Part shown: positions 43,374 through 52,840 of the stretch, one piece after another
How the letters are laid out: each line of letters opens with the position of its first letter
How positions within the stretch are numbered: the stretch's first letter is position 1
NCBI RefSeq assembly: GCF_009791395.1
Contig: NZ_WSZK01000012.1
Span: 62,001 to 126,000, forward strand
Direction of reading: 5' to 3'
Length of the DNA stretch: 64,000 bases
From: Halomarina oriensis
GTDB taxonomy: Archaea; Halobacteriota; Halobacteria; Halobacteriales; Haloarculaceae
The notes under the pieces: model-generated
The model's input: only the letters and a program-made list of their open reading frames with translations
The model's database searches: none
Told to the model about the DNA's origin: nothing
Program-made: the position numbers and the translations under genes

Positions 43374-43829
43374 ATGTACACGGGCAAGACGGAGAAACCG
43401 TGTTGTCTCTGCGGCGACCGGGAGACCGTCGCACGCCTCGACCTCCCGCCGAGAGCGGTGCAGTCGATGAAGAACTCCGGGCCTATCGCGTGGCGGGACA
43501 TCGTCGGCGAGGTGTCCATCCACTTCTGTGAGTCCGACTGGGACGTCGTCACCGACCTCGTGCTCGACACGGGGATGTCGCCGCTCCCGAAGTGCAACGT
43601 CGCACAGGCCTCCCTCGACATCCGGGAGGACTTCGAGGCGCTGTTGAACGACGTGCGCGACGAACCCGACCAGGCACCGCTCGAACGCGAGATGCTCGCC
43701 GACGCCGAGGAGACCATCGAACGCACCGAACGCGAGGGAATAGAGGCGGTCAACACCCGCGCCGTCGTCGAGGCCTACGTCCGGAAGTGGTCGCTCGAAG
43801 ACGCCGACAGGATGACCACGACGGACTGA
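43374..43829 (+). CDS. Cysteine-containing haloarchaeal protein of unknown function
   Basis: A 151-residue protein. The N-terminus has CCLCGDRE, a metal-binding or redox pair, and a later single Cys in IHFCESDWD, which together could bind zinc. The C-terminal half is helical and acidic (FEALLNDVRDEPDQ ... MLADAEETIERTEREG). It is divergent from tyrS and convergent with the SDR gene. Not recognised; a haloarchaeal conserved protein is likely. Confidence 0.65.
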   Translation: MYTGKTEKPCCLCGDRETVARLDLPPRAVQSMKNSGPIAWRDIVGEVSIHFCESDWDVVTDLVLDTGMSPLPKCNVAQASLDIREDFEALLNDVRDEPDQAPLEREMLADAEETIERTEREGIEAVNTRAVVEAYVRKWSLEDADRMTTTD

Positions 43830-43862
43830 GTCTCGGGGGTCGCCGCCGCTCGACGGCGGCGC

Positions 43863-44669
43863 TCAGTACGGGACCGTCGGGAGCGCGTGGCCGCCGTCGA
43901 CGACGAAGTACCCACCGGTCACGTACGCGGCGGCGGGACTGGCGAGAAACAGCGTGAGCGGGACGCAGTCGGCCGCCTCGCCGAAGCGGTCGGCGGGGAT
44001 GGTCTCCAGCATGGACTCGGGCAACTGCCCACCGGCGGCCTCCGCGACACCCTCGGTCTCGACGATGCCCGGCGCGACGGTGTTCGCCCGGATGCCGTGG
44101 GCCGCCCACTCGTTGGCGACGGTCTGCATCAGGTTGTGGACGCCCGCCTTCCCCGCCCCGGAGTGGGCGTGGTACGGCGCGCCACCGACGCTGTTGGTCG
44201 CCCCCATCGAGAGGACGACGCCGCCGTCCTCCGCCATCATGTGCTCCCCGACCGCGAGCGTGCAGTACGCCGTCCCGTCGAGGATGGTCCCGACGACGGC
44301 CCGCCAGCCGTTGGGTGAGAGCGACTCCGTCGGACTGAGGAAGTTCGCCCCGGCGTTGTTCACCAGTACGTCGACACCGCCCAACTCCTCGACGACGGTG
44401 TCGCGCATCGCCTCGACTTCCTCGTACTCGCGGACGTCGACGGTGGTCGCACACGCGTCCACGCCCCGCTCTTCGATGGCTTCGGCGACCGGTTCGAGAT
44501 GCTCCATCGACCGCGAGGCGATGGCCACGTCCGCGCCGTGGTCGGCGAACGCGAGCGCCAGTTCTTCGCCGATACCGGTGCCACCCCCCGTAATCAGGAC
44601 GCACTCGCTCTCGAACAGGTCCTCACGAAAGAGGTCGGTGCTCGGCGGCGTGACCGGCCAGTCGCTCAC
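43863..44669 (-). CDS. SDR-family enoyl reductase-like oxidoreductase
   Basis: A 268-residue SDR. The nucleotide loop ITGGGTGIGEELALAF is at residues 23-38 and NNAG at 106-109. At the active site the sequence reads PYHAHSGAGKAG, so the Lys is kept but the Tyr four residues before it is Ser. This pattern is known in 2,4-dienoyl-CoA reductases, which use other residues. It starts at GTG 44669, overlapping the stop of a small upstream reading frame. An additional role in fatty acid oxidation is inferred. Confidence 0.82.
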   Translation of the reverse strand: MSDWPVTPPSTDLFREDLFESECVLITGGGTGIGEELALAFADHGADVAIASRSMEHLEPVAEAIEERGVDACATTVDVREYEEVEAMRDTVVEELGGVDVLVNNAGANFLSPTESLSPNGWRAVVGTILDGTAYCTLAVGEHMMAEDGGVVLSMGATNSVGGAPYHAHSGAGKAGVHNLMQTVANEWAAHGIRANTVAPGIVETEGVAEAAGGQLPESMLETIPADRFGEAADCVPLTLFLASPAAAYVTGGYFVVDGGHALPTVPY

Positions 44670-44722
44670 GCGTGGTCACCTCGTGTCGAGTCCTCGAACG
44701 GGGCGGGTCGGTCGTGGTGCAT
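44666..44722 (-). CDS. Possible 18-aa upstream leader peptide of the SDR gene
   Basis: ATG 44722 begins MHHDRPAPFEDSTRGDHA, stopping at TGA 44666-44668. That stop overlaps the GTG start of the SDR gene (GTGA). A TATA-like box at 44746-44753 lies about 28 nt before this ATG, so a leaderless transcript would start at this peptide rather than at the SDR gene. It may couple translation to the downstream gene. Coding status of such a short peptide cannot be proven. Confidence 0.4.
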   Translation of the reverse strand: MHHDRPAPFEDSTRGDHA

Positions 44723-44745
44723 GGTGACACGCCCGTGACGCCACC

Positions 44746-44753
44746 GCTTAACT
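44746..44753 (-). promoter_or_regulatory. TATA-like box for the leader peptide/SDR transcript
   Basis: On the minus strand the box reads agttaagc, 24-31 nt before ATG 44722. Confidence 0.45.
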
Positions 44754-44782
44754 GTGGGTGTCGTCGAGAGGCCCGCCGTCGG

Positions 44783-45511
44783 TCAGCCGATACGCGTCCC
44801 GACCTCCTCCTCGGCGACGAACGCGTCGAGACCGTCGAGGTCGAAGATGGTCGCGGGGACGTCGAGTGCGAGCAGTTCCTCGACCTTCGCGGCCATCCCG
44901 CCGGTGACGTCCGTCGACTCGCTCTCGCCGAGCGCACCGGCGACGTCCGCGAACGACGTCACGTGCTCGACGACCTCCCCGTCGTCGTCGTAGACGCCCG
45001 GGACGGCCGAGCAGAGGCCGACCCGCCGGGCGTCCAGTCGCTCCGCGAGTTCGACGACCAACTCGTCGCCCGAGAGGATGGTCGCGCCCTTCCCCTCGTG
45101 GCCAATAGCGTCACCGTGGAGCACGGGGACGAACCCCTCGCGGAGGAGGGTGCGGACCTGCCCGGTCGGGAAGACGAGGTCCGCGACGGCGTTGCGAAAG
45201 CCCGCCGAGAACGGGTGCACCGGGACGGCGGGGACGGCCTCGGCGTGGAGGGCGTCGAGGACCGCGCCGTTCAGCCGACACATCGCGTCGTGGATGCCGA
45301 CGACCTCCGAGTAGTCCTCCGTACCGACGGTCCGGGAGACGCCGTACTCGCTGGCGAAGTGGTGGCCGAACGACCCGCCACCGTGGACGACGACGAGGTC
45401 GTCGTCGACCCCGGCGAGCGCCTGTGCGGCACGCCCCAGCGCCGCCTCGTCGACCGTCTCGGGCGTGTCCTTGTCGGTGACGACGCTCCCGCCGAGTTTG
45501 ACGAGAATCAC
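44783..45511 (-). CDS. ipk: Isopentenyl phosphate kinase
   Basis: A 242-residue amino-acid-kinase-fold enzyme that phosphorylates isopentenyl phosphate to isopentenyl diphosphate, the last step of the archaeal mevalonate route. MILVKLGGSVVTDK opens the protein (phosphate-binding Gly-rich loop and Lys). VVHGGGSFGHHFA carries the His that marks isopentenyl phosphate kinases. It overlaps mvk by ATGA (45508-45511), so the two pathway enzymes are co-translated. Confidence 0.92.
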   Translation of the reverse strand: MILVKLGGSVVTDKDTPETVDEAALGRAAQALAGVDDDLVVVHGGGSFGHHFASEYGVSRTVGTEDYSEVVGIHDAMCRLNGAVLDALHAEAVPAVPVHPFSAGFRNAVADLVFPTGQVRTLLREGFVPVLHGDAIGHEGKGATILSGDELVVELAERLDARRVGLCSAVPGVYDDDGEVVEHVTSFADVAGALGESESTDVTGGMAAKVEELLALDVPATIFDLDGLDAFVAEEEVGTRIG

Positions 45512-46494
45512 TCCGCACGCACCCCCTCGCGGTCGAGTTCGGCGCGGAACGCCGCCTCACACCCCGGCGTGTAGCTGAGTGCCGTCTCCGTGGCCGGCGT
45601 GTCGTCGAGGGCGACGATGCAGCCACCGCCGCCCGCGCCCGTCAGTTTCGCACCCATCGCGCCGGCGTCACGCGCGGCCCACACCATCGCGTCGAGCGAA
45701 CGCGAGGAGACGCCCAGCGCCGACAGCAGGCCGTGGTCGAAGTTCATCAGCTTCCCCACGGAGGGCACGTCGTCGTCGGCCAGTGCTTGCTCGCCCTCGC
45801 GGACCACGTCACCGATGGCCTCGACGGTGTCGGCGGCGAAGTCGTACTCGTCGCGCAGCGCCCGGACGCCGGCGACGAGTTCGCCCGTGTCGCCCGCACC
45901 GCCGTCGTAACCGACGACGAACGGCAGGTTCGGCACGTCGTCGATACGCGTACAGTCGTCACCCTCGACGCGGACGGCCCCGCCCATCGCCGAGCAGAAC
46001 GTGTCCGCCCGCGACGCCTGCCCGTCTTGGACCTCGTGTTCGACCCGGTAGGCGCGGCCGGCCACCTCCTCGGTCGTGAGGTCACAGTCGAGTTCACGCG
46101 CCGCGGCGTCGATGGCCGCGACGACGACGGCCGCCGAGGAGCCGAGACCCGCTCCGAGCGGGATGTCGCTCTCGACGGTCATGTCGAACCCCGCGTCGGG
46201 TGTGTCGGCGGCGTCACGAGCCTGTTCGATGGCCCCGTCGACGTACCCCATCGCCGCCTCGACGAGCGGCGTTGGGACGTTCACGTCGGGTTGCTCGTCC
46301 GCGCCGCTGCTGTACTCGACGGTGAACCCGTCGAGGGTGAGGTCCTTCGCCTCGACGCGGAGTCGGTCGTCGTCGCGGGCCTCGACGGTCACCCGCGCCC
46401 GGCGCTCGATGGCGCACGGGACCGCGGGTTCCCCGTAGACGACGGCGTGCTCGCCGAAGAGGTAGACCTTCCCCGGCGCGCTCGAAACGGTCAT
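45508..46494 (-). CDS. mvk: Mevalonate kinase
   Basis: A 328-residue GHMP kinase that phosphorylates mevalonate at the 5-position for isoprenoid lipid synthesis. APGKVYLFGEHAVVYGEPAV opens the protein. The ATP loop PLGAGLGSSAAVVVA lies near residue 110, and the C-terminal KLTGAGGGGCIVAL near 270-283 is GHMP motif 3. A TATA-like box 24-32 nt upstream gives this gene its own promoter, although it lies just downstream of the ribosomal S2 gene. Confidence 0.93.
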   Translation of the reverse strand: MTVSSAPGKVYLFGEHAVVYGEPAVPCAIERRARVTVEARDDDRLRVEAKDLTLDGFTVEYSSGADEQPDVNVPTPLVEAAMGYVDGAIEQARDAADTPDAGFDMTVESDIPLGAGLGSSAAVVVAAIDAAARELDCDLTTEEVAGRAYRVEHEVQDGQASRADTFCSAMGGAVRVEGDDCTRIDDVPNLPFVVGYDGGAGDTGELVAGVRALRDEYDFAADTVEAIGDVVREGEQALADDDVPSVGKLMNFDHGLLSALGVSSRSLDAMVWAARDAGAMGAKLTGAGGGGCIVALDDTPATETALSYTPGCEAAFRAELDREGVRAE

Positions 46495-46516
46495 ACCAGT
46501 TACTGCCGGAGGGACC

Positions 46517-46526
46517 GTTTAAACGT
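46517..46526 (-). promoter_or_regulatory. TATA-like box for mvk-ipk
   Basis: The palindromic cgtttaaacg is centred about 27 nt before ATG 46494, giving a leaderless promoter between S2 and mvk. Confidence 0.6.
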
Positions 46527-46608
46527 GTCCGAACGACCTCACCCGGCGACGCCGGGAGAGCAGTCGCTCACCGGGAGAGAACGGGGGAACGTCGAATCGA
46601 AAGCGCGC

Positions 46609-47379
46609 TCAGATGTCGGTCTCGAAGTCGTCCAGCGAGTACGCCGGTTCGGCACCGCGGTTGTCGAGCGTCTCGTTGGCCAGCAGCCAGTAGACGACCG
46701 AGAGGGCCTTGCGACCCTTGTTGTTCGTCGGGACGACGAGGTCCACGTTCGACGTGGAGTTGTTGGAGTCACACATCGCCACGACGGGGATGCCGACGGT
46801 GATGGCCTCCTTGACGGCCTGTGCGTCACCGATGGGGTCGGTGACGACCACGACGTCCGGTTCGATGTAGCCGTCGTACTGGGGGTTGGTCAGCGTGCCG
46901 GGGATGAACCGGCCCGTCCGAGCGCGTGCACCGACGGCGTCGGCGAACTTCTCGGCCGGGAACCGACCGTACTGGCGCGAGGAGGCGACCAGAATCTGCT
47001 CGGGGTTGTAGTTCGACAGGAACCGAGCGGCCGTACGGATACGGTCGTCGGTCTGGGAGATGTCCAGCACGTAGAGCCCGTCGGTCCGGACGCGGTGGAT
47101 GAACCGCTCCATGTCCTTGGTCTTCTGCTGGGTCCCGATGTGGGCACCGGCGGCGAGGTAGTCCTCGACCGGGATGAGGAGGTCGGCCTCGTCGTCGGGC
47201 ATGACGTCCTCGTCGAGCACCGGTTCGAGGTCCTCGTCGGCCTCCTCGACCTCGGCGGCGTCCTCGGTGGCTGCCTCGGGTGCGTCTGCTTCGGCCGCCT
47301 CGTCGGCGGCGGGCGTTACTTCGTCCTCGGACTCCTCGGCCTCGTCGACCGCTTCGAGTCCTTCTTCGTTGTCGCTCAT
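46609..47379 (-). CDS. rps2: 30S ribosomal protein S2
   Basis: A 256-residue protein of the small ribosomal subunit (uS2). The N-terminal 65 residues are a strongly acidic extension, a common halophile feature. The core [18 protein letters not shown] ... [18 protein letters not shown] ... FIPGTLTNP ... [10 protein letters not shown] is typical. The start overlaps the enolase stop by ATGA. In haloarchaea S2 usually closes the S13-to-S2 operon, as here. Confidence 0.95.
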   Translation of the reverse strand: MSDNEEGLEAVDEAEESEDEVTPAADEAAEADAPEAATEDAAEVEEADEDLEPVLDEDVMPDDEADLLIPVEDYLAAGAHIGTQQKTKDMERFIHRVRTDGLYVLDISQTDDRIRTAARFLSNYNPEQILVASSRQYGRFPAEKFADAVGARARTGRFIPGTLTNPQYDGYIEPDVVVVTDPIGDAQAVKEAITVGIPVVAMCDSNNSTSNVDLVVPTNNKGRKALSVVYWLLANETLDNRGAEPAYSLDDFETDI

Positions 47380-48590
47380 GCGTTTTCCTCGATTCTGATG
47401 AGTTCGTTCAGCTTCGCGGTTCGCTCGCCGCCGACCGCGCCCGTCTTGATGAACGGGGCGGCGGTCGCAACGGCCAGGTGTGCAATCGTCGTGTCCTCGG
47501 TCTCCCCGCTCCGGTGGGAGACGACCGCGTCGTACCCGTGGTCGCGTGCCAGTTCGATGGCGTCGAAGGCGTCGCTCAGCGTCCCGATCTGGTTGGGCTT
47601 GACGAGGATGCTGTTGGCCGCACCCTCCTCGATACCCGTCTCCAGTCGGTCGACGTTGGTGACGAACAGGTCGTCACCGCAGATCAGACAGTCCTCGCCG
47701 GGGTGCCCGCTGGCACCAACCCGGTCGGTCAGGTCGGCGAAGCCCTCGTAGTCGTTCTCGTCGAGCGGGTCCTCGACGTAGACGAGGTCGTACTGCTCGA
47801 CGAGGTCGGCGACGTAGTCGACCTGCTCGTCGGGCGTGCGCTCGGTGTCGCCGTAGACGTACGACCCGTCCTCGTAGAGTTCGGTCGCGGCCACGTCGAG
47901 GCCGAACCGAATCTCGAAGCCCACCTCCTCGGCGACCTGCGAGACCGCTTCGGCCATCACGTCGAACGCCTCGGCGTCGTCGATGGCCGGTGCCCACGCG
48001 CCCTCGTCGCCCTTCGCGGCGGCCGCGCCACGCTCGGCGAGGACGTCGCGTGCGGCGGCGTGGACGGCGGCGTTGGCGAACACCGCGTCGGCCACACTGG
48101 GTGCGCCGACGGGTGCGGCGAGGAACTCCTGGATGTGCGTCGCGTCGGCGGCGTGTTCGCCACCGCCGATGACGTTGCCCAGCGGCGTCGGGAACTCGGT
48201 CCCACGGAAGGCACCACCGAGATGCTGGTAGAGCGGTGCGCCGAGCATGTCCGCGCCCGCCTTCGCCGCGGCCATCGAGATGGCGACGGCGCTGTTGGCT
48301 CCGATCTCCGAGAAGTCGTCGGTGCCGTCGGCCTCGCGCAACACGTAGTCGACCGACCGCTGGTCGCCGGCGTACACCTGCCCCTCCAGTCGCGGAACGG
48401 CGAGTTCGCGGGCGTTGGCGATGGCCTCCTCGGCCGGTAGTTCGATGGCCTCGTACTCGCCGGTCGACGCGCCCGACGGCGCGGCACCGCGGCCGAACCC
48501 ACCGCTCTCGGTGGAGACGTCGGCTTCGACCGTCGGGTTGCCCCGCGAGTCCAGGATGCGACGGAGTCGCACCTCGGTGATGAGCGTCAC
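47376..48590 (-). CDS. eno: Enolase
   Basis: A 404-residue enzyme converting 2-phosphoglycerate to phosphoenolpyruvate. [16 protein letters not shown] opens it, [17 protein letters not shown] is the substrate loop, and [22 protein letters not shown] and [16 protein letters not shown] contain metal and catalytic residues. [17 protein letters not shown] closes. GTG 48590 overlaps the rpo6 stop, so it is coupled. Presence of enolase within the ribosomal/RNA polymerase operon is a conserved archaeal arrangement. Confidence 0.94.
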   Translation of the reverse strand: MTLITEVRLRRILDSRGNPTVEADVSTESGGFGRGAAPSGASTGEYEAIELPAEEAIANARELAVPRLEGQVYAGDQRSVDYVLREADGTDDFSEIGANSAVAISMAAAKAGADMLGAPLYQHLGGAFRGTEFPTPLGNVIGGGEHAADATHIQEFLAAPVGAPSVADAVFANAAVHAAARDVLAERGAAAAKGDEGAWAPAIDDAEAFDVMAEAVSQVAEEVGFEIRFGLDVAATELYEDGSYVYGDTERTPDEQVDYVADLVEQYDLVYVEDPLDENDYEGFADLTDRVGASGHPGEDCLICGDDLFVTNVDRLETGIEEGAANSILVKPNQIGTLSDAFDAIELARDHGYDAVVSHRSGETEDTTIAHLAVATAAPFIKTGAVGGERTAKLNELIRIEENA

Positions 48591-48766
48591 TGTTGCCCCC
48601 GGACGACGGTAAAGGGCAGTGCGCCCGCGTCGTACTCCTCGGCCGCGACGAGGATGGGTTCGGTCTGTTCGGAGTCCACCAGCACGGGTGCGCCGTAGGA
48701 CACCTGCAACGCTCGCGCGCCGATGATGCGAGCCTTCTCGTAGCGGTTGTGGTCCTGTTGTACCAT
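48587..48766 (-). CDS. rpo6: RNA polymerase subunit Rpo6 (K)
   Basis: A 59-residue archaeal RNA polymerase subunit, equivalent to bacterial omega and eukaryotic Rpb6. [30 protein letters not shown] is the conserved part. I start at ATG 48766, discarding an arginine-rich extension that reads into Rpo10. It overlaps the enolase start. Confidence 0.92.
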   Translation of the reverse strand: MVQQDHNRYEKARIIGARALQVSYGAPVLVDSEQTEPILVAAEEYDAGALPFTVVRGQQ

Positions 48767-48960
48767 CACTGGTAGGGGGCGACGATGTCGACGAGGTCCT
48801 TGTGCGAGACGAGCATGCGTCGGCAGCACGGTCGCTCGACGCCGAGTTCGTCCAGCACCTCGGCCGGGTTCTCATCGTCCTCTTTCGTGCGCTGCTTGAA
48901 CTCCTCCCAGTGTTCACCCACGACTTTGCCGCACGTGAAACACCGGACGGGAATCATCAT
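48766..48960 (-). CDS. rpo10: RNA polymerase subunit Rpo10 (N)
   Basis: A 64-residue zinc-binding subunit. [14 protein letters not shown] and [10 protein letters not shown] give the CxxC...CC zinc site, the family signature. It shares one base with the rpo6 start codon. Confidence 0.95.
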   Translation of the reverse strand: MMIPVRCFTCGKVVGEHWEEFKQRTKEDDENPAEVLDELGVERPCCRRMLVSHKDLVDIVAPYQ

Positions 48961-48972
48961 GACTGGGTCACC

Positions 48973-49371
48973 TCAGCGGTAGGACTTCTGGTAACGCGCC
49001 CGAGCCCCAGGACCGCCCCACTTCTTGGATTCGGTCTGGCGGACGTCGTTGACCAGCAGCGAGCGGTCGAACGTCATGTACGCGTCGCGGAGTTCGGCGT
49101 CGTTCGTGAACTCGACGAGGCCACGAGCGATGGCGGTGCGGGCGGCGTCTGCCTGCCCCATCACGCCACCGCCGGAGACATCGACGTCGACGTCGACCTG
49201 CTCGCGCAGGTCCTCGTCGGCGATGCGGAACGGTTCGAGCATCTTGAGCTGCGCCATCTCCGGCTCGGTCAGCTCCACGGGCTGTGCGTTGATACGCACG
49301 CGGCCCTGGCCCTCGCGGACCGTCGCTCGCGCGATTGCGGTCTTCTTCTTGCCACTCGTGTTGGTTACCAT
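48973..49371 (-). CDS. rps9: 30S ribosomal protein S9
   Basis: A 132-residue ribosomal protein uS9. It starts [21 protein letters not shown] and ends [17 protein letters not shown], the conserved C-terminal tail that reaches the P site. It overlaps the L13 stop by 7 bases. Confidence 0.95.
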   Translation of the reverse strand: MVTNTSGKKKTAIARATVREGQGRVRINAQPVELTEPEMAQLKMLEPFRIADEDLREQVDVDVDVSGGGVMGQADAARTAIARGLVEFTNDAELRDAYMTFDRSLLVNDVRQTESKKWGGPGARARYQKSYR

Positions 49372-49817
49372 GTGACGTTCGCCCCGATCTGATCGCTGAT
49401 CTCGCCCAGCGTGACGAATTTGATGTTCGACAGGCGGTCGAGGGAGGTGCCCTCGATGATCTCCGCCTCGCGGTTCTCGTCGCCCTCGTACGGGTTGCCG
49501 ACGTACGTCCGGACGTTCTCGAACGCCTCGCGCCCGCGCGGCGTCTTGTACGGGATCATGCCGCGGATGGCGCGCTTGAACAGTCGGTCGGGACGCCGGG
49601 GGTAGTACGGCCCCTGGTCCGAACCGACGTCGACGCGCTTGCGGTAGACCGACACCACGTCCTCCTCGTCGCCGGTGATGATGGCCTGCTCGGCGTTGAC
49701 GACGGCGATGCGCGTGTTGCCGTCCATCGCGCGCTGAGCGACCTCACTGGAGACGCGGCCGAGGATGCAGTCACGGGCGTCGACGACGAGGTCGGCGTCG
49801 AACTCGGCGACGCTCAT
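49365..49817 (-). CDS. rpl13: 50S ribosomal protein L13
   Basis: A 150-residue ribosomal protein uL13. [20 protein letters not shown] is the N-terminal core, and [21 protein letters not shown] the central conserved part. ATGA overlap with L18e at 49814-49817 indicates coupling. Confidence 0.95.
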   Translation of the reverse strand: MSVAEFDADLVVDARDCILGRVSSEVAQRAMDGNTRIAVVNAEQAIITGDEEDVVSVYRKRVDVGSDQGPYYPRRPDRLFKRAIRGMIPYKTPRGREAFENVRTYVGNPYEGDENREAEIIEGTSLDRLSNIKFVTLGEISDQIGANVTW

Positions 49818-50161
49818 CGGATCACCCGCACGTCGGAGCCTTCTGGGTTCTGTTCGATTGCCTGTTCGAGGTCGATGGCCTCACCGACCTGACTGATCTT
49901 CGTGCGGGCCGTCCCGGAGAAGTCGACGGCGGCGACGGTGACGTCCTTGCGGAGCGCACCACTGCCGAGGACCTTGCCGGGAACGATGACGGTCTCGTCT
50001 TCCTGGGCGTACCGTTCGATACGCCCGAGGTTGACCTCCGCGTGCGTTCGCCGTGGCGATTCGAGCCGGTCGGCGACGTCGCCCCACACCGCGGCACCGC
50101 TGCGTGCGGCTGCCTTACAGTCGGCGATGAGACTCTGGAGTCTCGGGTTCGTCTTACTCAT
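49814..50161 (-). CDS. rpl18e: 50S ribosomal protein L18e
   Basis: A 115-residue archaeal/eukaryotic ribosomal protein eL18. [35 protein letters not shown] is followed by [26 protein letters not shown], the conserved block. It follows tRNA-Leu(CAG) by 22 nt and precedes L13, the usual archaeal order. Confidence 0.95.
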   Translation of the reverse strand: MSKTNPRLQSLIADCKAAARSGAAVWGDVADRLESPRRTHAEVNLGRIERYAQEDETVIVPGKVLGSGALRKDVTVAAVDFSGTARTKISQVGEAIDLEQAIEQNPEGSDVRVIR

Positions 50162-50183
50162 AGTTCTGAATTGTGAGAGAAAT

Positions 50184-50267
50184 GCAGGGAGCAGGATTCG
50201 AACCTGCGGACCCCTGAAGGACGGCGCCCTGAACGCCGCGCCGTTGGCCAGACTTGGCTATCCCTGC
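50184..50267 (-). tRNA. tRNA-Leu (CAG)
   Basis: An 84-nt tRNA on the minus strand. The acceptor stem pairs gcaggga with tccctgc, the T-arm is gcagg-ttcgaat-cctgc, and a long variable arm marks it as class II. The anticodon loop reads ttcaggg, giving anticodon CAG. It lies between rpo3 and rpl18e, as is usual in archaea. Confidence 0.92.
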
Positions 50268-50365
50268 TCGCGTTTGTGTGTTGGTGGGTCCCGTAAAACC
50301 CCTTTCGGTCCGTCGGCTCTGCGGGGCCTGCGTCATCACCGGGGGATTGGGGGTTCGGGTCATCG

Positions 50366-51115
50366 TTACAACTGGACCGCTTCTTCGAGTTCGTCCGCGC
50401 GCGCGTACAGCGAGTCGACGGCTTCGAGCACGAGGTCGTCGACGCTCATCGACCCGTCGGTCTCCACGTCGAAGACGAACGCGCCGGGGACGTCCTCGAC
50501 GCGCACCTCCTTGCCGGGGTACCGGTTGCGGAGGTCGTTACCGAACTCCTCGGTCGGGACGAGTTCGCCGTCGTCCTCGATGACGCCACGGATGATCTGT
50601 GGCTCGTCGTCCTCGAACTCGCCGAGGTCACCGACGACCTCGACGGTCTGGAGGTGGCGGTAGCCGACGGCGACCCCGCCCTGGTGTTTGGCGTGGGTCT
50701 TCCCGCGGTCGAGCACCGCTTCGGCCTCCAGTTCGAGGCGCTGGTTCTCCTTGAGGTCGATGATGGGGACGTTCTCGTCGGCCGGTTTCACGAGGTCGTC
50801 CGCGGAGACGAGGTCGCCGGAGTACGCCGTCGCCGGCCCCTCCACGTCGAGTGCGAGGGTGACGGTCTCACCCGCCTCGAACTCGCCGGGCGGGGTCGTC
50901 AGCGGGACGAGCCCCAGCCGAAGCCCGATCATCTCGTCGAACATCACCGACGAGTTCTCGATGACACGCAGCGTGTCGATGGAGAGCGTCGGGACGTCCG
51001 CGACCATCGCTCGCCGGATACCGTTGGCGAACGCGGGCGTGACACCACGGACGACGAACCGGGCGTCCCGGTCGTCCTCGGAGCGGTCGATGAACTCCAC
51101 GTCGAACTCACTCAT
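50366..51115 (-). CDS. rpo3: RNA polymerase subunit Rpo3 (D)
   Basis: A 249-residue RNA polymerase subunit, counterpart of bacterial alpha and eukaryotic Rpb3. [28 protein letters not shown] and [22 protein letters not shown] are the conserved dimerisation blocks. The iron-sulfur or zinc cysteines seen in many archaeal Rpo3 proteins are absent. Between S11 and tRNA-Leu. Confidence 0.94.
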   Translation of the reverse strand: MSEFDVEFIDRSEDDRDARFVVRGVTPAFANGIRRAMVADVPTLSIDTLRVIENSSVMFDEMIGLRLGLVPLTTPPGEFEAGETVTLALDVEGPATAYSGDLVSADDLVKPADENVPIIDLKENQRLELEAEAVLDRGKTHAKHQGGVAVGYRHLQTVEVVGDLGEFEDDEPQIIRGVIEDDGELVPTEEFGNDLRNRYPGKEVRVEDVPGAFVFDVETDGSMSVDDLVLEAVDSLYARADELEEAVQL

Positions 51116-51118
51116 GGC

Positions 51119-51511
51119 TCAGAACCCGCTGTTTTTCGGCGGTCGGGTGCCGTCGTGTGGGATCGGCGTGACGTCCTCGATACGACCGATCTCGAGGCCC
51201 GCGCGAGCGAGCGCTCGGATGGTCGCCTGCGCGCCGGGACCGGGGTTCTTCTGCAGGTTGCCCCCCGGACCACGGACGCGGACGTGGACGCCCTCGATAC
51301 CCTGCGCGAGGATGTCCTCGGCGACCGTCTCGGCCATCTGCATGGCCGCGTACGGCGACGCCTCGTCGCGGTTCTGTTTCACGACCGTCCCACCCGAGGA
51401 CTTGGCGAGCGTCTCCGCGCCCGTCTCGTCCGTGATGGTGATGATGGTGTTGTTGAACGATGCGTGGACGTGTGCGATGGCCCAGCGGCCCTCGGGTTCC
51501 TGTTGACTCAT
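51119..51511 (-). CDS. rps11: 30S ribosomal protein S11
   Basis: A 130-residue ribosomal protein uS11. [19 protein letters not shown] and [25 protein letters not shown] are diagnostic. ATGA overlap with S4 at 51508-51511. Confidence 0.95.
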   Translation of the reverse strand: MSQQEPEGRWAIAHVHASFNNTIITITDETGAETLAKSSGGTVVKQNRDEASPYAAMQMAETVAEDILAQGIEGVHVRVRGPGGNLQKNPGPGAQATIRALARAGLEIGRIEDVTPIPHDGTRPPKNSGF

Positions 51512-52035
51512 TCTTGACCCTCCGCGCGAGCGGGGTGCAGGTCGTCCGCGAGCGGACTCGTCTCGTCGAACGCGATGGTGTCTTCCTCGTTCGTCGTCAC
51601 CGTGTACGACGGGATGCGGACGCGCGAGTCGTCGACGACCACGTGGCCGTGGACGATGAACTGACGCGCCTGCGTCGGCGTGCTCGCCAGCCCCTTCCGG
51701 TACGCGACCGTCTGGAGACGGCGTTCGAGCACGTCCGTCACGTCGAGCGACAGGATGTCGTCGAGGGAGTCGCTCTCCCCGAGGATACCCTTTCGCTTCA
51801 GGCTCGTGAGGAACTCCTGACCGGCCGCTTCGGCGGCCTCGGCGTCACCCTGAGACTCGCCGAGCAGACGGCGGGCCTCGCGGCGGTAGTCGCGCAGTTC
51901 GGACTGCGCCTTCCAGAGTTCCTCCTTGTTCTTCAGCCCGTATCGACCGGTGAGACCGGACTCCTCGGCGATGCGTTCGCCCTGGTACGGGTGGTTCGGC
52001 GTCTCGTAGAGCTTGGTGTTCTGTCCGAGCGTCAT
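51508..52035 (-). CDS. rps4: 30S ribosomal protein S4
   Basis: A 175-residue ribosomal protein uS4. [27 protein letters not shown] at the N-terminus and an S4 RNA-binding domain ([32 protein letters not shown]) are visible. It is coupled with both S13 and S11. Confidence 0.95.
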   Translation of the reverse strand: MTLGQNTKLYETPNHPYQGERIAEESGLTGRYGLKNKEELWKAQSELRDYRREARRLLGESQGDAEAAEAAGQEFLTSLKRKGILGESDSLDDILSLDVTDVLERRLQTVAYRKGLASTPTQARQFIVHGHVVVDDSRVRIPSYTVTTNEEDTIAFDETSPLADDLHPARAEGQE

Positions 52036-52529
52036 TCGTCCTCAGCTGCCTCCTCTTTGATGGCTTCGACGTTGACCCCGATGGTCCCCTCCGAGCGACC
52101 GGTGGACTTCGTCCGCTGGCCGCGGACCTTCTGACCGCGCTGGTGACGGACGCCCTTGTAGGAGCTGACCATCTTCATGCGGTTGATGTCCTGTCGGCGG
52201 GTCATCTCGAGTTCGTTGCCGACCTCGTGGGTGGTCTCGCCCGTGAAGTAGCCCTTCTGGTGGTTCGCGAGCCACTCGGGGATGCTGTCGACGTACTCCT
52301 CGACGGCCTCGACGACACGCCCGATGACGTCTTCGTCGAGACGGCCGAACGTCGCCGTACGGTCGACGTCCGCTTTCTCACAGACGATGCGGGCGGTTCG
52401 TCGCCCGATGCCGTTCATCTCGCTGAGCGAACGCTCGACGCTCTTGGTCCCGTCGAGGTCCGTCTGTCCGATACGGACGAAGTAACGAATGTCGTCGTCG
52501 TCTTCGCCCTCGGGTTGTTCCTGACTCAT
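52032..52529 (-). CDS. rps13: 30S ribosomal protein S13
   Basis: A 165-residue uS13, starting at ATG 52529, with an acidic 13-residue head. [22 protein letters not shown] and [15 protein letters not shown] are conserved; the C-terminus [20 protein letters not shown] closes. It is the first protein gene of the operon, 19 nt after tRNA-Ser. Confidence 0.95.
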   Translation of the reverse strand: MSQEQPEGEDDDDIRYFVRIGQTDLDGTKSVERSLSEMNGIGRRTARIVCEKADVDRTATFGRLDEDVIGRVVEAVEEYVDSIPEWLANHQKGYFTGETTHEVGNELEMTRRQDINRMKMVSSYKGVRHQRGQKVRGQRTKSTGRSEGTIGVNVEAIKEEAAEDE

Positions 52530-52547
52530 GTGTTGGTGAATTCGGAC

Positions 52548-52629
52548 GTCGTGGCGGGGATTCGAACCCCGGAGGCTTGACGCCACTGAGTTAGCAACCC
52601 AGCGCCTTAGGCCGCTTGGCTACCACGAC
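52548..52629 (-). tRNA. tRNA-Ser (GCT)
   Basis: An 82-nt class II tRNA on the minus strand. The acceptor stem pairs gtcgtgg with ccacgac, the T-arm contains ggttcgaatcc, and the variable arm is long. The anticodon stem ctggg/ctcag carries the loop ttgctaa, giving anticodon GCT. It precedes rps13 in the same transcript. Confidence 0.92.
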
Positions 52630-52718
52630 TCGCTTTCGTATCTTCGCGTCGGACGCCGCGTCCGCACTCGGGAGCAGCCCTCCCTACACTGATTGCGTTC
52701 GTTCGAACCCAGTGGCGA

Positions 52719-52735
52719 TACTTAAACACACCGAA
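52719..52735 (-). promoter_or_regulatory. Promoter of the tRNA-Ser/ribosomal protein operon
   Basis: On the minus strand the sequence reads ttcggtgtgtttaagta, a BRE-like run followed by the TATA box gtttaagt. It lies about 95 nt before tRNA-Ser, so transcription would start about 65 nt upstream of the tRNA and run through the whole operon. Confidence 0.6.
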
Positions 52736-52840
52736 AGGCCAGACCCGTGCGAGAACGCCACACACCGTGACACTCACGGGATGCGGAACACGCGAGCGAC
52801 CGAGCGTCGAGAGGATCCGTCGGGGACGAGGGGCCGGTGG

